This document shows, piece after piece, positions 9,454-18,947 of a DNA stretch of 64,000 nucleotides; the first letter of the stretch is position 1; each line of letters starts with the position of its first letter. Under the pieces are notes generated by a model. It searched no databases. It saw only the letters and a list, made by a program, of their open reading frames with translations, and was not told the DNA's origin. Source of the stretch: JABDMH01 sp050298535 (GTDB lineage: Bacteria; Bacteroidota; Bacteroidia; Chitinophagales; Saprospiraceae); the NCBI GenBank assembly GCA_050298535.1, contig JBNKUI010000041.1, positions 49,839 to 113,838 on the forward strand, given 5' to 3'. Position numbers and translations under genes: made by a program.

Positions 9454-10470
9454 TCAAAGTGAGTTTCTCAGAATCAATCTGAAAGGATTAGATAAATGCA
9501 TTCTTTCCCCTGTTTTAATCATGGATGCCGCGTCTCTTCCCATCTGCTCAAAATCTGTTGAGATAACTGTGATGCCATCCAGTAAGACTTCTTTTAGTGG
9601 GTTTTCATTATAAGAGATGATGCCAATATCTTCACCTACTTTCAACCCGAGCGTTCGTGATCTCTTGATAAGGCTTACCAGCTCTTCCTCCATCATGGAA
9701 ATAAATACATCACCTGGTTTGACATCGTCTTTATCCACATCTACCACAAGCTTGCCTTGCATCTGATTGGCAATACAAAAGTTTTGAAATCCACTTATGA
9801 TTTCCCTTGGCTGATAAGCTCGCAAAGGGAAGATTAGCTTCAGCGTATCGTATTTGCGTAGATGAGATTTGGCTTCTGTAAGTGCGGAATAGAGGTTGTG
9901 CTCAAAATCCTGATAAACTGAGCCATAATGATCTCCTAACTGGTTCATCTTCCGATCCAGCATGATCAACTTGTCTTTGGGGATATGCCGGATAATGTCA
10001 GCAGCCCTTCGATCTTCCTTATAGAAGTGAGGAATAATAACATAATGAGTGTATCCACTTAGGTTGTTCATGATTAATTGCTCAAACTGGTCAATATCAC
10101 TGTTATAGATAAAGAAATCGATCTTGGTACCCGCCCCTAATTCCTCACGCAGAGCATCGTACAGGGTCTTCTTGTGTGCGCTTAGTTTGTTCGTTAGGAA
10201 GAATATTTTTCTGTCAACACATTGTGGAGCTACCTTTACATAGTAGCCTTTGCCACGGACTCCCTCCACGAGGTTGCGACGCTTCAGTTCTATATATGCT
10301 TTCCTGGCAGTATCTCGCGAGATGTCATACTCGGCACTCAGATAGTTTATAGAAGGAAGCTGCTCATCTACGGCAATTAATTTGTTCTCGATTTTGGTAC
10401 TAAGATGCTTGGCAAGCTGTATGTACTTGGGCGTTCGTGAATGATCATTAATCTCAATAGATGTTCTCAT
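9454..10470 (-). CDS. GntR-type transcriptional regulator with sugar-binding-like C-terminus
   Basis: 338 aa. Residues about 15-80 are a GntR winged helix (YIQLAKHLSTKIENK, then LPSINYLSAEYDISRDTARK and GKGYYV). From about residue 88 the protein reads like a LacI/periplasmic-binding-protein fold (KIFFLTNKLSAHKKTLYDAL; DIGIISYNENP), which is common in Bacteroidota GntR regulators of sugar loci. It should bind DNA as a dimer and respond to an intracellular sugar or sugar phosphate. It lies directly upstream of the SusC gene on the same strand (about 125 bp apart), so it may repress the SusCD operon and possibly itself. The effector is unknown. Confidence 0.88.
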   Translation of the reverse strand: MRTSIEINDHSRTPKYIQLAKHLSTKIENKLIAVDEQLPSINYLSAEYDISRDTARKAYIELKRRNLVEGVRGKGYYVKVAPQCVDRKIFFLTNKLSAHKKTLYDALREELGAGTKIDFFIYNSDIDQFEQLIMNNLSGYTHYVIIPHFYKEDRRAADIIRHIPKDKLIMLDRKMNQLGDHYGSVYQDFEHNLYSALTEAKSHLRKYDTLKLIFPLRAYQPREIISGFQNFCIANQMQGKLVVDVDKDDVKPGDVFISMMEEELVSLIKRSRTLGLKVGEDIGIISYNENPLKEVLLDGITVISTDFEQMGRDAASMIKTGERMHLSNPFRLILRNSL

Positions 10471-10653
10471 ATACAGTTTGTTTAGTTCGCAGTAATTTAT
10501 GTCCGGGACTAATCTATTCTGAATACATCCGCTGAGTGTCCGCTATCGATCCAAATGTGTCAGCTATTATTGCACAGAGAGCCTACATGCCCTATTATAT
10601 CCTAAAAGGCATATGTTTTTCCAATAATTGTTAATTATACACTAATAAGTATG

Positions 10654-10661
10654 CAAATATA
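10654..10661 (-). promoter_or_regulatory. Candidate -7 element upstream of the GntR gene
   Basis: On the minus strand the sequence is TATATTTG, a perfect match to the Bacteroidota -7 consensus TAnnTTTG, about 185 bp before the GntR start in the gap between the hybrid regulator and GntR genes. No good -33 TTG is seen at the usual spacing, so this remains a weak call. Confidence 0.3.
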
Positions 10662-10697
10662 ATTTTGTGTGAGTGAAGCAGAGGAAGAGCCCAGGAG

Positions 10698-13600
10698 TCA
10701 GTTCATGGTAGCAGGGCTTCCGGTATTACCAATCTCTGAAGGGGACACGCCAAACTTCTTTTTGAAGGACTCATAGAAGTACGATCGAGAGTTGAAGCCA
10801 ATCATGTATATTATTTCTGACACGTTGTAGTGCCCTTCCATAAGTAATGCATGAGCTTTGCGTAGACGGTAATCCCGGACAAACTCTGTAAATGACATAC
10901 CTATAAGAGACTTCATTTTGCGATACAATTGGGTTCTACTCAAACCTAGCGCTTTGCAGAATTCATCGACCTTGATCTTATCGGTGGTCAGGTTTGCTTC
11001 AATAAATCCTGATAGTTTCTCGACAAACTCCCGATCTAAATCTTCCACATTGTCCGGCACGTGGTCGGGTGAGAAGTCACGTAAGAACTTTCTCCTAAAC
11101 TGTTCACGGGATGCCAGTTGATTGAAGATCAACAGTCTCAATTCCTCTCTTCGGTAGGGTTTGGGTAGATAGACAGCTGCTCCTTTTCGCAAACCCTTTA
11201 GACGCTGTTCATCTGCCGATAATGCGGAAAGTAAAATGATGGGTATATGACTAGTTAGTGTATTATCCTTGAGACTTTCACAGAGTTCCAGACCTGTCAT
11301 TTCCGGCATCACTACATCACTTATGATCAGATCTGGTATGTACTTTATAGCGAGTCGCAGTCCCTCTTTACCATTGGCAGCCTCTACAATCCGAAACTCT
11401 TTGGCTAGCTGTCGATGAATTAGGGAACGAGTTTCCTCATTATCTTCTACGACCAAAATCATCGCAGCATCACGGCCACTAGCGATCTTTTCATTTTTAA
11501 TATTACCTATTTCCGGCACCAGATTTCGATCGACACTGGTACGTGCCACCAACTCTTCCTGAATAAAGGCTGATTTCACAACCGGCAGAATCACAGAAAA
11601 TGTAGTTCCCTGTCCAGGACTGCTTTCCACGTGAATACTGCCTTTGTGCAATCGGATTAACCTCTTCACCAATGACAATCCCACCCCTGTGCCACCTAAA
11701 GCACGAATATTGGGATCCTCCACTTGATAGAATCTGTCAAAGATCTTCTCTAGCTGTTGAGGTGGAATCCCGATGCCAGTATCTCGTACTCGGATTTCGA
11801 CTTCCTCTCCTAACTGAGTTACCGTGACATCCACACTTCCATTCTCCGGAGTAAATTTGATCGAGTTGGAAAGCAAATTATAGAGCACCTTATAAAGGAC
11901 ATCATCATCAAACCAACAGATCACTTTTTCTAGCTGGAAATTGGCATTGAGATACAGAGATTTTTTAACGGCCAACACCTCAAATGAGAGGATGATACTT
12001 TCAATTTCGGACTGAAGGTTTCTCTTGGATACGTGCAGGCGATACTGCCCACTATCGAGCTTCGCACTATCCATAAGCTGATCCACCAGCCGAATCATCT
12101 GCCGGGTATTGATCTTCATGCGGTCAGCAATCTTCTTAATCACCAGTGCGGGATGCTCAGCATCTGCCAACTCATCAAGATATCCAATAAGGAGATTTAA
12201 GGGCGTTCTGAACTCATGGGACAATCCTGTAAACAACCGCGACTGGGCATGATAGACCTTACGGAGCTTTTCTGCCTTTTCTTTAATCAACTCAGCATTT
12301 CGCTTGAGCTCTTTATTGACCTCCACCAGGTGCTCGGCCTGTTGCTGGATCTCTCGAGTCTTTTTCGCAACCTCCCTTTCCAGGTACAAATTATGCAGTT
12401 TCATGCTATTGATGCGCCATCGATAGAGCATATAACCTAGTCCTAGCAATATTAGGGCGAGAACTGTCTTGAACCATCCTGTTTCCCAGAATGGAGGCGT
12501 GATATAAATGCCAAGAGCCACGGGTTCTTCATTCCACACGCCATCCCTGTTGGCAGCCTTAGCCAGGAATTTGAGTGGTTTTCCCCGAGGCAATCCTGTG
12601 TAATTGGTAGTGCGGCTGGTACCGCTGTAATGCCATCCTTCATCTACCCCTTCCATCTTGTAGGCATATTGATTTTTGGGTGATTGACTGTAGCCCAGTG
12701 CGATAAGCTCGAAGCTAACCGTTTTATGACGATAGTTTAATTCGATTTCGCTCGTCTCACTGATACAGGTCTCCAGGATGGAGCTGTAATGTGGTCGGAT
12801 CACTTCGCTCCCAATATGCAGGTCCTTAATAAGGATCTTCGGTGGCACGGGGTTGCGAATCAGCAAGCTGTCGGGATGAAAGATGTTTAATCCATTAATT
12901 CCTCCAAAATACATATAACCTTCAGCATCTATATGGGCAGCATCTGGAATAAATATTTCATCCTGCAGGCCATCAAGTCTATCAAAGTTTTTAAACTTTC
13001 TGGTTTCGAGATCGTACCTACTTAATCCATAATTAGTGGCAATCCACATAGATTTGCCATCACTTAATATGGAGCATATGTTGTCATTGGGCAAACCTTT
13101 TTCGCGAGAAAAGTATTCCAGTGATTTAGAATATCGATCAATTCGAGCCAGTCCGTAACCTTTACCTACCCAAATAGAATTTTGATCGACCCATAGTACT
13201 GAAGATAAGTCTCGCATTTCCATTATATCATCAAACTGATAAAACGGTTTGAGTATCTGATCCTCATCATCATAGGTCCAAACCCGCTTACGAGTACCTG
13301 CCCAAATTCGCCCTGTGCTATCTTTAAATATCGATTCAAAATTTCCTTCCCGCGGCTGCGACAATTTGATCGTATCCACATCCAAGGTACTGGGATCCAT
13401 TCTATATAAATCACGTGAGGCCAGCCAATAGAATCCATCATTGCCTTTCAGCATATCATCCAAGCCCCTTAAGCCGAATCTATTCTCCCAGTGGGCATAT
13501 TCACCTGACTTTACATTGAAGTGATAAATGCCATCATCAGTTTGCATCCAGGCAGTTTCACCATCCAGCATGACCGTCTGACCCAGCACCATTTCTTTGA

Positions 13601-14795
13601 GTGGGTTATCATACAGTGGGTCGCTCAGATAATTGTGCCATTGGTCTTCTGCAGCATCATAGTAATTGACACCACCATACTGCGTAGCCACGAGAAGATT
13701 CCCCTCGGGATCTCCATCTAGACCGTACACTTCACGAGAACTAATGCTATTAGGCTCGCCTGGCTGATGTTTCACATGTTTAAAGCGTTTTCCATAGGCA
13801 TCAAATTTGGTCAGACCTCGAAATAGACCCCAAATTATACCCGAACTATCTTTAAGGAAGATTTGGATGTCTCCATCCACATCTTCACCCTCATAATTGA
13901 TGGTCAGCTTATTAAATAACTGCTCCGATGGTGACCATTCGTGCACTCCATCAAAGGATACATTCGCCCATAATTTGCCATCAATGAGATTAATGTCCCA
14001 GCAATTACCATTGATTTTTTTCTCACACCTATCAGAGGATGGATCATAGAGACAAGTGTTCTCAGAACCATAGACCAGCATTTGGCCATCATCCAAAAAA
14101 TACATACCTGACACACTTCCTTCATACCGACCGGCTGAGATGTGCGGTTGCAGATGATGTTTTACCACACCTTCCTGATCGATACTGGTCATGCCTTCAT
14201 GCTCATAACCGATCCAGATTCGACCCTGATCATCCCATGATAGATTCTGAATGCGTTCTTCTAATAGGATATCTGACCACATCTTTTCCATGGCTTGTTT
14301 CGCCGGATCCCACCGATAAACACCGGTGGTAGAGCCAATAATTATTCTCCCCTGATCATCCTCCAGTATGCCATTTACGAAACCGGTCCGGGCAATGGTG
14401 CTAAAACCATCCAAATTAGGTTCGTATTTACACAGTCCTGCAATGGTACCTACCCAAAGGTTATTATTAGAATCCTCAAATAACTGACTAATGTAGTTGT
14501 GGATAAGGGAAAGGGAATCGGTTGGGTTAGCATGATATATTTCAAACTCATGGCCGTCATATCGGTTGAGTCCATCAATGGTGCCGACCCAAAGGTATCC
14601 ACGATGATCTATCAACATAGATCTACCCGCATTCTCTGAGATTCTGTTTTCTGAATGTGCTTTCTGCAGAAGAAGATCTGCCTGCGCCCAGGATGTATAA
14701 GTACTACAGAAGAGATAGACAAGGGTAAAGAGATATCTGCACCACCCCTGTAGATGGGAAAACGCAAGTGGCTTCAACATCAGATCATTTCTCAT
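10698..14795 (-). CDS. Hybrid two-component system regulator (HTCS)
   Basis: 1365 aa, one-protein sensor and transcription factor. The order is: signal sequence (about 1-38); periplasmic two-component propeller repeats, each marked by a 'G.LWVGT..GL.RYD' pattern (about 45-690); a Y_Y_Y domain (about 700-765); one membrane helix (about 774-795); a coiled coil; HisKA with phospho-acceptor His860 in LSHEFRTPLN; a HATPase with DTGIGIP and GGTGVGLSL; a receiver with Asp1160 in IISDVVMPEMTG; and an AraC-type DNA-binding domain ending SYFYESFKKKFGVSPSE. Such regulators bind a glycan fragment in the periplasm and activate the linked susCD genes. Here it lies between the GntR and rhamnosidase genes. 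A second start at codon 6 is equally plausible. Confidence 0.95.
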   Translation of the reverse strand: MRNDLMLKPLAFSHLQGWCRYLFTLVYLFCSTYTSWAQADLLLQKAHSENRISENAGRSMLIDHRGYLWVGTIDGLNRYDGHEFEIYHANPTDSLSLIHNYISQLFEDSNNNLWVGTIAGLCKYEPNLDGFSTIARTGFVNGILEDDQGRIIIGSTTGVYRWDPAKQAMEKMWSDILLEERIQNLSWDDQGRIWIGYEHEGMTSIDQEGVVKHHLQPHISAGRYEGSVSGMYFLDDGQMLVYGSENTCLYDPSSDRCEKKINGNCWDINLIDGKLWANVSFDGVHEWSPSEQLFNKLTINYEGEDVDGDIQIFLKDSSGIIWGLFRGLTKFDAYGKRFKHVKHQPGEPNSISSREVYGLDGDPEGNLLVATQYGGVNYYDAAEDQWHNYLSDPLYDNPLKEMVLGQTVMLDGETAWMQTDDGIYHFNVKSGEYAHWENRFGLRGLDDMLKGNDGFYWLASRDLYRMDPSTLDVDTIKLSQPREGNFESIFKDSTGRIWAGTRKRVWTYDDEDQILKPFYQFDDIMEMRDLSSVLWVDQNSIWVGKGYGLARIDRYSKSLEYFSREKGLPNDNICSILSDGKSMWIATNYGLSRYDLETRKFKNFDRLDGLQDEIFIPDAAHIDAEGYMYFGGINGLNIFHPDSLLIRNPVPPKILIKDLHIGSEVIRPHYSSILETCISETSEIELNYRHKTVSFELIALGYSQSPKNQYAYKMEGVDEGWHYSGTSRTTNYTGLPRGKPLKFLAKAANRDGVWNEEPVALGIYITPPFWETGWFKTVLALILLGLGYMLYRWRINSMKLHNLYLEREVAKKTREIQQQAEHLVEVNKELKRNAELIKEKAEKLRKVYHAQSRLFTGLSHEFRTPLNLLIGYLDELADAEHPALVIKKIADRMKINTRQMIRLVDQLMDSAKLDSGQYRLHVSKRNLQSEIESIILSFEVLAVKKSLYLNANFQLEKVICWFDDDVLYKVLYNLLSNSIKFTPENGSVDVTVTQLGEEVEIRVRDTGIGIPPQQLEKIFDRFYQVEDPNIRALGGTGVGLSLVKRLIRLHKGSIHVESSPGQGTTFSVILPVVKSAFIQEELVARTSVDRNLVPEIGNIKNEKIASGRDAAMILVVEDNEETRSLIHRQLAKEFRIVEAANGKEGLRLAIKYIPDLIISDVVMPEMTGLELCESLKDNTLTSHIPIILLSALSADEQRLKGLRKGAAVYLPKPYRREELRLLIFNQLASREQFRRKFLRDFSPDHVPDNVEDLDREFVEKLSGFIEANLTTDKIKVDEFCKALGLSRTQLYRKMKSLIGMSFTEFVRDYRLRKAHALLMEGHYNVSEIIYMIGFNSRSYFYESFKKKFGVSPSEIGNTGSPATMN

Positions 14796-14939
14796 ATCCT
14801 CAAGTCAGGTTTCTGCGGCATAATTCCAGGACCGACCCTAAAATACAAGCATTATTTTGGTCTTTCAACCTATGGTCTCCTTATCCATGAAAAAAGACTG
14901 GGCCAATATTGCAGGAATCACCTCACCTCACTAACGGTC

Positions 14940-17777
14940 TCATGGAGAGGTCTGCTGTTCCTGCCTTCCATTTACCCAGAGATTTAACTGAGAAAGTCTA
15001 CCCTGGGGTCTTACGGATACCTTTACATCTTTGGGTGCATTATATGTCAGGTATAATTGTTCTCCTTTTACTTCCCAGGCTACCTGTATGGGTCCAGCTG
15101 GATGAGGTACAATTCCTTCCGCCCAATCAATAGAGGCTGACTGCGGAGCAATGGTGACCTCATCCAATTGTACCGGATGGGGCCAACCCAGGTTGACACC
15201 TAAGATCTCAGACGTAAGTAGGAAGGTGGGGGCTGCACTCCAGGCATGACTCAGTGTACCCACACCCACATCATCAAAATTTTCCCATGCTGTATCGTCA
15301 TGTTTATGGATCATAATACCCCAATGCCTGCGTATGAATTCCTCTACCTGCTCTATTTCACCTTCCTGTGCCAAGGCTTTCAATACGTAGAAGCTTCCAT
15401 AGGGTGTCACCCTTTTTCTTCTGCTTTCTGTCCCAATCTCCTGTAGTTGGTCTATGACGTACGGAAAGATTTGATCGATCTTTTCATCATCGGTCAAATC
15501 AGCCAGGTAAGGCCAGATCGATGAGATAGCATATGCATGCTGGATCAGCGAGTCGTTTTTTATTCCATCAAGAAAATGGCCTGACCGATCATCCCAAAAT
15601 GCTGCCATGAGGCTTTCTCCGATCTTCGAAGCTTCCGCTTTGAAGAAGATGCCATCATTTTCCTCGCCTACCTGCATGGCAAGCTCGGACATCAGATGAC
15701 AAACTCTCACCAATATGGCGTGAAATGCCGTGTTCTTTACATTACTTTTTTCGATCTGCGTCCATTCGATAAAAACGCGATTACTCAATATCAATCCATC
15801 CTCACCCCTTCGCTGGAGATAATGTTTAACCATATGTGCGAAATAAGGGTATACGTTTTTCAAATACTCCTGATCTCTCGTCCATGATACATACCATCGA
15901 AGAGATTCTACCGTGAGTAGTGGATAATCTTCAAGCAGATCAATTTCGTCAGGATGACGCATACCATCCACATGAAATAAATCAGTATACATATCTATGA
16001 ACAAATCCAGGGATCGTCGTATAAGATTTAGGTCATTAGCACCTGCTAGTGTCACACCCATCTGCGGAAGCATGTCACCTGCATACAATGCCCGCTCCCT
16101 GTAGGGGGTGTCTATGTAGCTGTCCTCAGCACATACCTGAACGGTTCGCCAACCCATTTCCCAAATCGCATTCATCAAAGGATCCGAACATTGGAATCGG
16201 CCGATCTTATCAAATGGATATACATGTTCACGTATATAGATGCGCTTGATTTTTACCCGTTCGGTATTATTTCGCACATTCAGTTGCACATACCGTATTC
16301 CATAGGGACGCAAGGTCTCCAGACGACCTTTTTGGGTGCCACTGATGTGTCGTACTGACATAGTAAGTCCATATCGTTTTGAGACATTAGGCCGTCCATG
16401 CAGGAGATCCTCTGAAAAAGCTGCATCAAAGACGGTTGAAGTGGGCCCTTCATATTCTACCACCAAACGACCCAGACGCTTATATCGAAAGTCGATGACA
16501 ATGGCTCCACCACCACTTTCTATCTCAATATCTTTTGCATCATAGATATATGGAGACATGGACTTTTCCATCAATGGTTGGAATACCACATCAAGCGTGG
16601 GATTGCTTTCAAAATTCTCTAGTGATCGGTCGCGCCAGGTAGTAGTCCCCAGCAATTGATCCAATGGTAACATCAACAAGGAGTCTACATTAGTACCTGT
16701 ACTCATTGGTTCCGTGTGCCGAAAATAGACCTTTGAATCATCCTTATCCGGGTTGAGCGTCAATCCACTTGATCGAGGTACCGCCATCATAAAAACCCAA
16801 TTGGCAAAATGGCTATAACCTCCCACTTTCAACTCATTCCAGCCTGCCCGCAAGGACAGCGTGAGATTTGCTCGTGGTGGTAGTGAATTCTTATCATCGT
16901 ACGATTCCACTGGCTTTCCATTCAGATAATAAGTACCCCTTCCTACTCCCACAGTGACACTTTGGTCTTTATCTGAATGAATAAAAGTATATCCAATGTA
17001 TCTGAGAGATCTTCTGAAATCAGCCATTGATCGATCATCATTGGACTGCTGAAAGGAATATAGATCCTGCGAGGTGTCGAGTTTATATTGATTTAAAATT
17101 TGATAGGGCAATACTTCTCGATTTGTAAGCATGGGGATATCACGTACCGTCATTTCACCCCAATGCTGTCGCGATACAGTCACGGGTGTTTTCCAAGTAG
17201 CATCATCATAGTCACTATATTGCCATCCCGAGAGGTCAGCATCCATCCTCTGATCATATATTTCCACCGGTCCAGTTGCAAAGTTACCGCGCGGAGCTGC
17301 TGCATCATATCCAGTTGCCTCATGTACCTTCCAGGTACCTGGTGTCTCCAGACTTTTACCCGCGATTTCTCCCCAAGCCCAAAAGACAGGTGGCTGATGG
17401 CGTAGTTGGAAAGTGGCTGTACCATTTGATAGCACTATTACTGACACGGTATTTGACCCTTCTTTCAAAAAAGGGACAATATCCACAGTATCGTACATGG
17501 GATGGTCGGGGTAGGCTCGAGCAGGTCCAAAGTTTAGAAAAGTGCCATTTACGATCAAGTGGTATCGGCTATCAGCAAATAGGCTGATAAGCCCTTGCTC
17601 TGGTACGTCCGAGAGATCGAATGTATTGCGAAAAAAGGCCACCTGAAAACGGGTATTATCATCTTCATGAAGCCAAACAGGACTTCCCGTGATAGTCAAG
17701 TCCTGACCTTTCAATATGGTGAAACTCTCTAGTACAAACCATGCACCGAATAGAAAAATCTTTATCAGTTTGATCAT
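14940..17777 (-). CDS. GH78 alpha-L-rhamnosidase-like glycoside hydrolase
   Basis: About 945 aa from ATG 17777, where a signal peptide (MIKLIKIFLFGAWFVLES...) begins; a start nine codons upstream would spoil it. The N-terminal half holds beta-sandwich domains (SRYHLIVNGTFLNFGPARAY is typical). The (alpha/alpha)6 barrel follows, with the acidic motif DTPYRERALYAGDM around residue 550, the counterpart of the D-C-P-x-R-E-R region of GH78. The end has DTAWENFDDVGVGTLSHAWS and a C-terminal sandwich starting GTLSHAWSAAPTFLL. It should release terminal alpha-L-rhamnose or a similar residue in the periplasm or outside. It precedes the hybrid regulator on the same strand. The exact substrate is not provable from sequence. 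Confidence 0.88.
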   Translation of the reverse strand: MIKLIKIFLFGAWFVLESFTILKGQDLTITGSPVWLHEDDNTRFQVAFFRNTFDLSDVPEQGLISLFADSRYHLIVNGTFLNFGPARAYPDHPMYDTVDIVPFLKEGSNTVSVIVLSNGTATFQLRHQPPVFWAWGEIAGKSLETPGTWKVHEATGYDAAAPRGNFATGPVEIYDQRMDADLSGWQYSDYDDATWKTPVTVSRQHWGEMTVRDIPMLTNREVLPYQILNQYKLDTSQDLYSFQQSNDDRSMADFRRSLRYIGYTFIHSDKDQSVTVGVGRGTYYLNGKPVESYDDKNSLPPRANLTLSLRAGWNELKVGGYSHFANWVFMMAVPRSSGLTLNPDKDDSKVYFRHTEPMSTGTNVDSLLMLPLDQLLGTTTWRDRSLENFESNPTLDVVFQPLMEKSMSPYIYDAKDIEIESGGGAIVIDFRYKRLGRLVVEYEGPTSTVFDAAFSEDLLHGRPNVSKRYGLTMSVRHISGTQKGRLETLRPYGIRYVQLNVRNNTERVKIKRIYIREHVYPFDKIGRFQCSDPLMNAIWEMGWRTVQVCAEDSYIDTPYRERALYAGDMLPQMGVTLAGANDLNLIRRSLDLFIDMYTDLFHVDGMRHPDEIDLLEDYPLLTVESLRWYVSWTRDQEYLKNVYPYFAHMVKHYLQRRGEDGLILSNRVFIEWTQIEKSNVKNTAFHAILVRVCHLMSELAMQVGEENDGIFFKAEASKIGESLMAAFWDDRSGHFLDGIKNDSLIQHAYAISSIWPYLADLTDDEKIDQIFPYVIDQLQEIGTESRRKRVTPYGSFYVLKALAQEGEIEQVEEFIRRHWGIMIHKHDDTAWENFDDVGVGTLSHAWSAAPTFLLTSEILGVNLGWPHPVQLDEVTIAPQSASIDWAEGIVPHPAGPIQVAWEVKGEQLYLTYNAPKDVKVSVRPQGRLSQLNLWVNGRQEQQTSP

Positions 17778-17902
17778 ACGTATGTCCCAAATTTTATCTG
17801 GCAAACAGAGCGACCTAATTTAGTAATTTACATTTAGTAGATTTCCTCACTCATCCATTGACAGCATCAAGGGGTGTCTAATAATAACTTTATACTTCAA
17901 CA

Positions 17903-18793
17903 ATGTATCGATTGAAATTTGTTTTACTATTCCGTAGAATACTTATCTATTCTTTAGTCCTCGCAGCAGGGATTCATTTCGCCGCCGCGCAGTCTGCTAC
18001 CGGTGATCAAATTAATCTGATCGTGCGAGTAGATGATATGGGATGCTCCCATGCCACAAACACAGGTATACTCGAGACCTTTGAAAAGGGCATAGCCACC
18101 TCCGTGGAAGTCATGGTACCCACTCCATGGTATCCAGAAGCGATCGCCATGCTTAAAAAGCGGCCGGATATTGATGTCGGGATTCATCTTACCCTCACCA
18201 GCGAATGGACTAATATAAAATGGCGTCCCGTCACAGACGTTCCCAGTATAGTAGATGACCATGGCTATTTTTTTCCCATGGTGTGGCCAAACAGCAACAT
18301 GCCCAAAAACAGTTCAATCCTGGAGGGTCAGTGGTCACTTGAAGACATTGAAAAAGAACTTAGAGCTCAAATTGAAATTATACAGAAAGACCTGCCTGAT
18401 GTATCGCATATGTCAGCCCATATGGGTTGCCTTAGCATGAATGAAGAAACAAAAACGCTCTTTGAAAAATTAGGTGCCGAATATGCGCTCGACATATATC
18501 CCGAGGACTATCAGGTAAAAAGATTACCCTTACGATGGGACAACACAATGACTCCTGAGCAAAGAATAGAGCTTTTTGTGGAAGCAATTGATTCATTGAC
18601 TCCCGGCAACTGGATGTTTGTGGAACATCCAGCCCATAGTATGCCGGAACAACAGGCAATCGGACATCCAACATACAATCATGTCGCTTTTGATCGCGAT
18701 GCGGTACTACATGTCCTGACAAGTGATGCCGTTAAAAATGCTATTTCGAAAAAAAATGTGCATTTAATAAGTTATGCTGACCTTGAGAAATAA
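17903..18793 (+). CDS. Secreted YdjC/ChbG-like carbohydrate deacetylase
   Basis: 296 aa. A signal peptide (about 1-30, ending FAAAQ) is followed by the YdjC/ChbG core. The metal-binding Asp pair is in LIVRVDDMGCSHATNTGI, the first His in DVGIHLTLTSEW, and the second His motif in SHMSAHMGCL; the C-terminus carries FVEHPAHS. These enzymes remove N-acetyl groups from chito- or other amino-sugar oligosaccharides in a metal-dependent reaction. Most ChbG proteins are cytoplasmic; the signal peptide here points to the periplasm or outside. The gene is divergent from the rhamnosidase, with 125 bp between the start codons. A TTGACA hexamer at 17858-17863 may be part of its promoter, but the -10 is poor. 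Confidence 0.85.
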   Translation: MYRLKFVLLFRRILIYSLVLAAGIHFAAAQSATGDQINLIVRVDDMGCSHATNTGILETFEKGIATSVEVMVPTPWYPEAIAMLKKRPDIDVGIHLTLTSEWTNIKWRPVTDVPSIVDDHGYFFPMVWPNSNMPKNSSILEGQWSLEDIEKELRAQIEIIQKDLPDVSHMSAHMGCLSMNEETKTLFEKLGAEYALDIYPEDYQVKRLPLRWDNTMTPEQRIELFVEAIDSLTPGNWMFVEHPAHSMPEQQAIGHPTYNHVAFDRDAVLHVLTSDAVKNAISKKNVHLISYADLEK

Positions 18794-18795
18794 AA

Positions 18796-18863
18796 CATCT
18801 ACCGCCTTCATGAGATCAGTGCATGAGGGACATAAATACTGAAGGGAACCAAGGCAGTAGATG
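18796..18863 (+). repeat. Interrupted inverted repeat after the deacetylase gene
   Basis: Arms CATCTACCGCCTT (18796-18808) and AAGGCAGTAGATG (18851-18863) pair over 12 of 13 positions, with a 42-nt loop that contains a smaller TCATG/CATGA pairing. The repeat begins two bases after the stop codon. There is no T-run, so it may be an mRNA-stabilising structure or a Rho-dependent end rather than an intrinsic terminator. Confidence 0.35.
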
Positions 18864-18947
18864 ATAAATCCTAAACAAGCATATAGTCTTATGAAAAACT
18901 ATAACTGAACTTATTAAATTCTAGACTTGTATTAGTACGAAACTGAA

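Noticed and set aside
17858..17886. A TTGACA hexamer with an AT-rich -10 region before the deacetylase gene
   Set aside because: Bacteroidota use a different promoter consensus, and the -10 match is poor, so it is not listed as a promoter.
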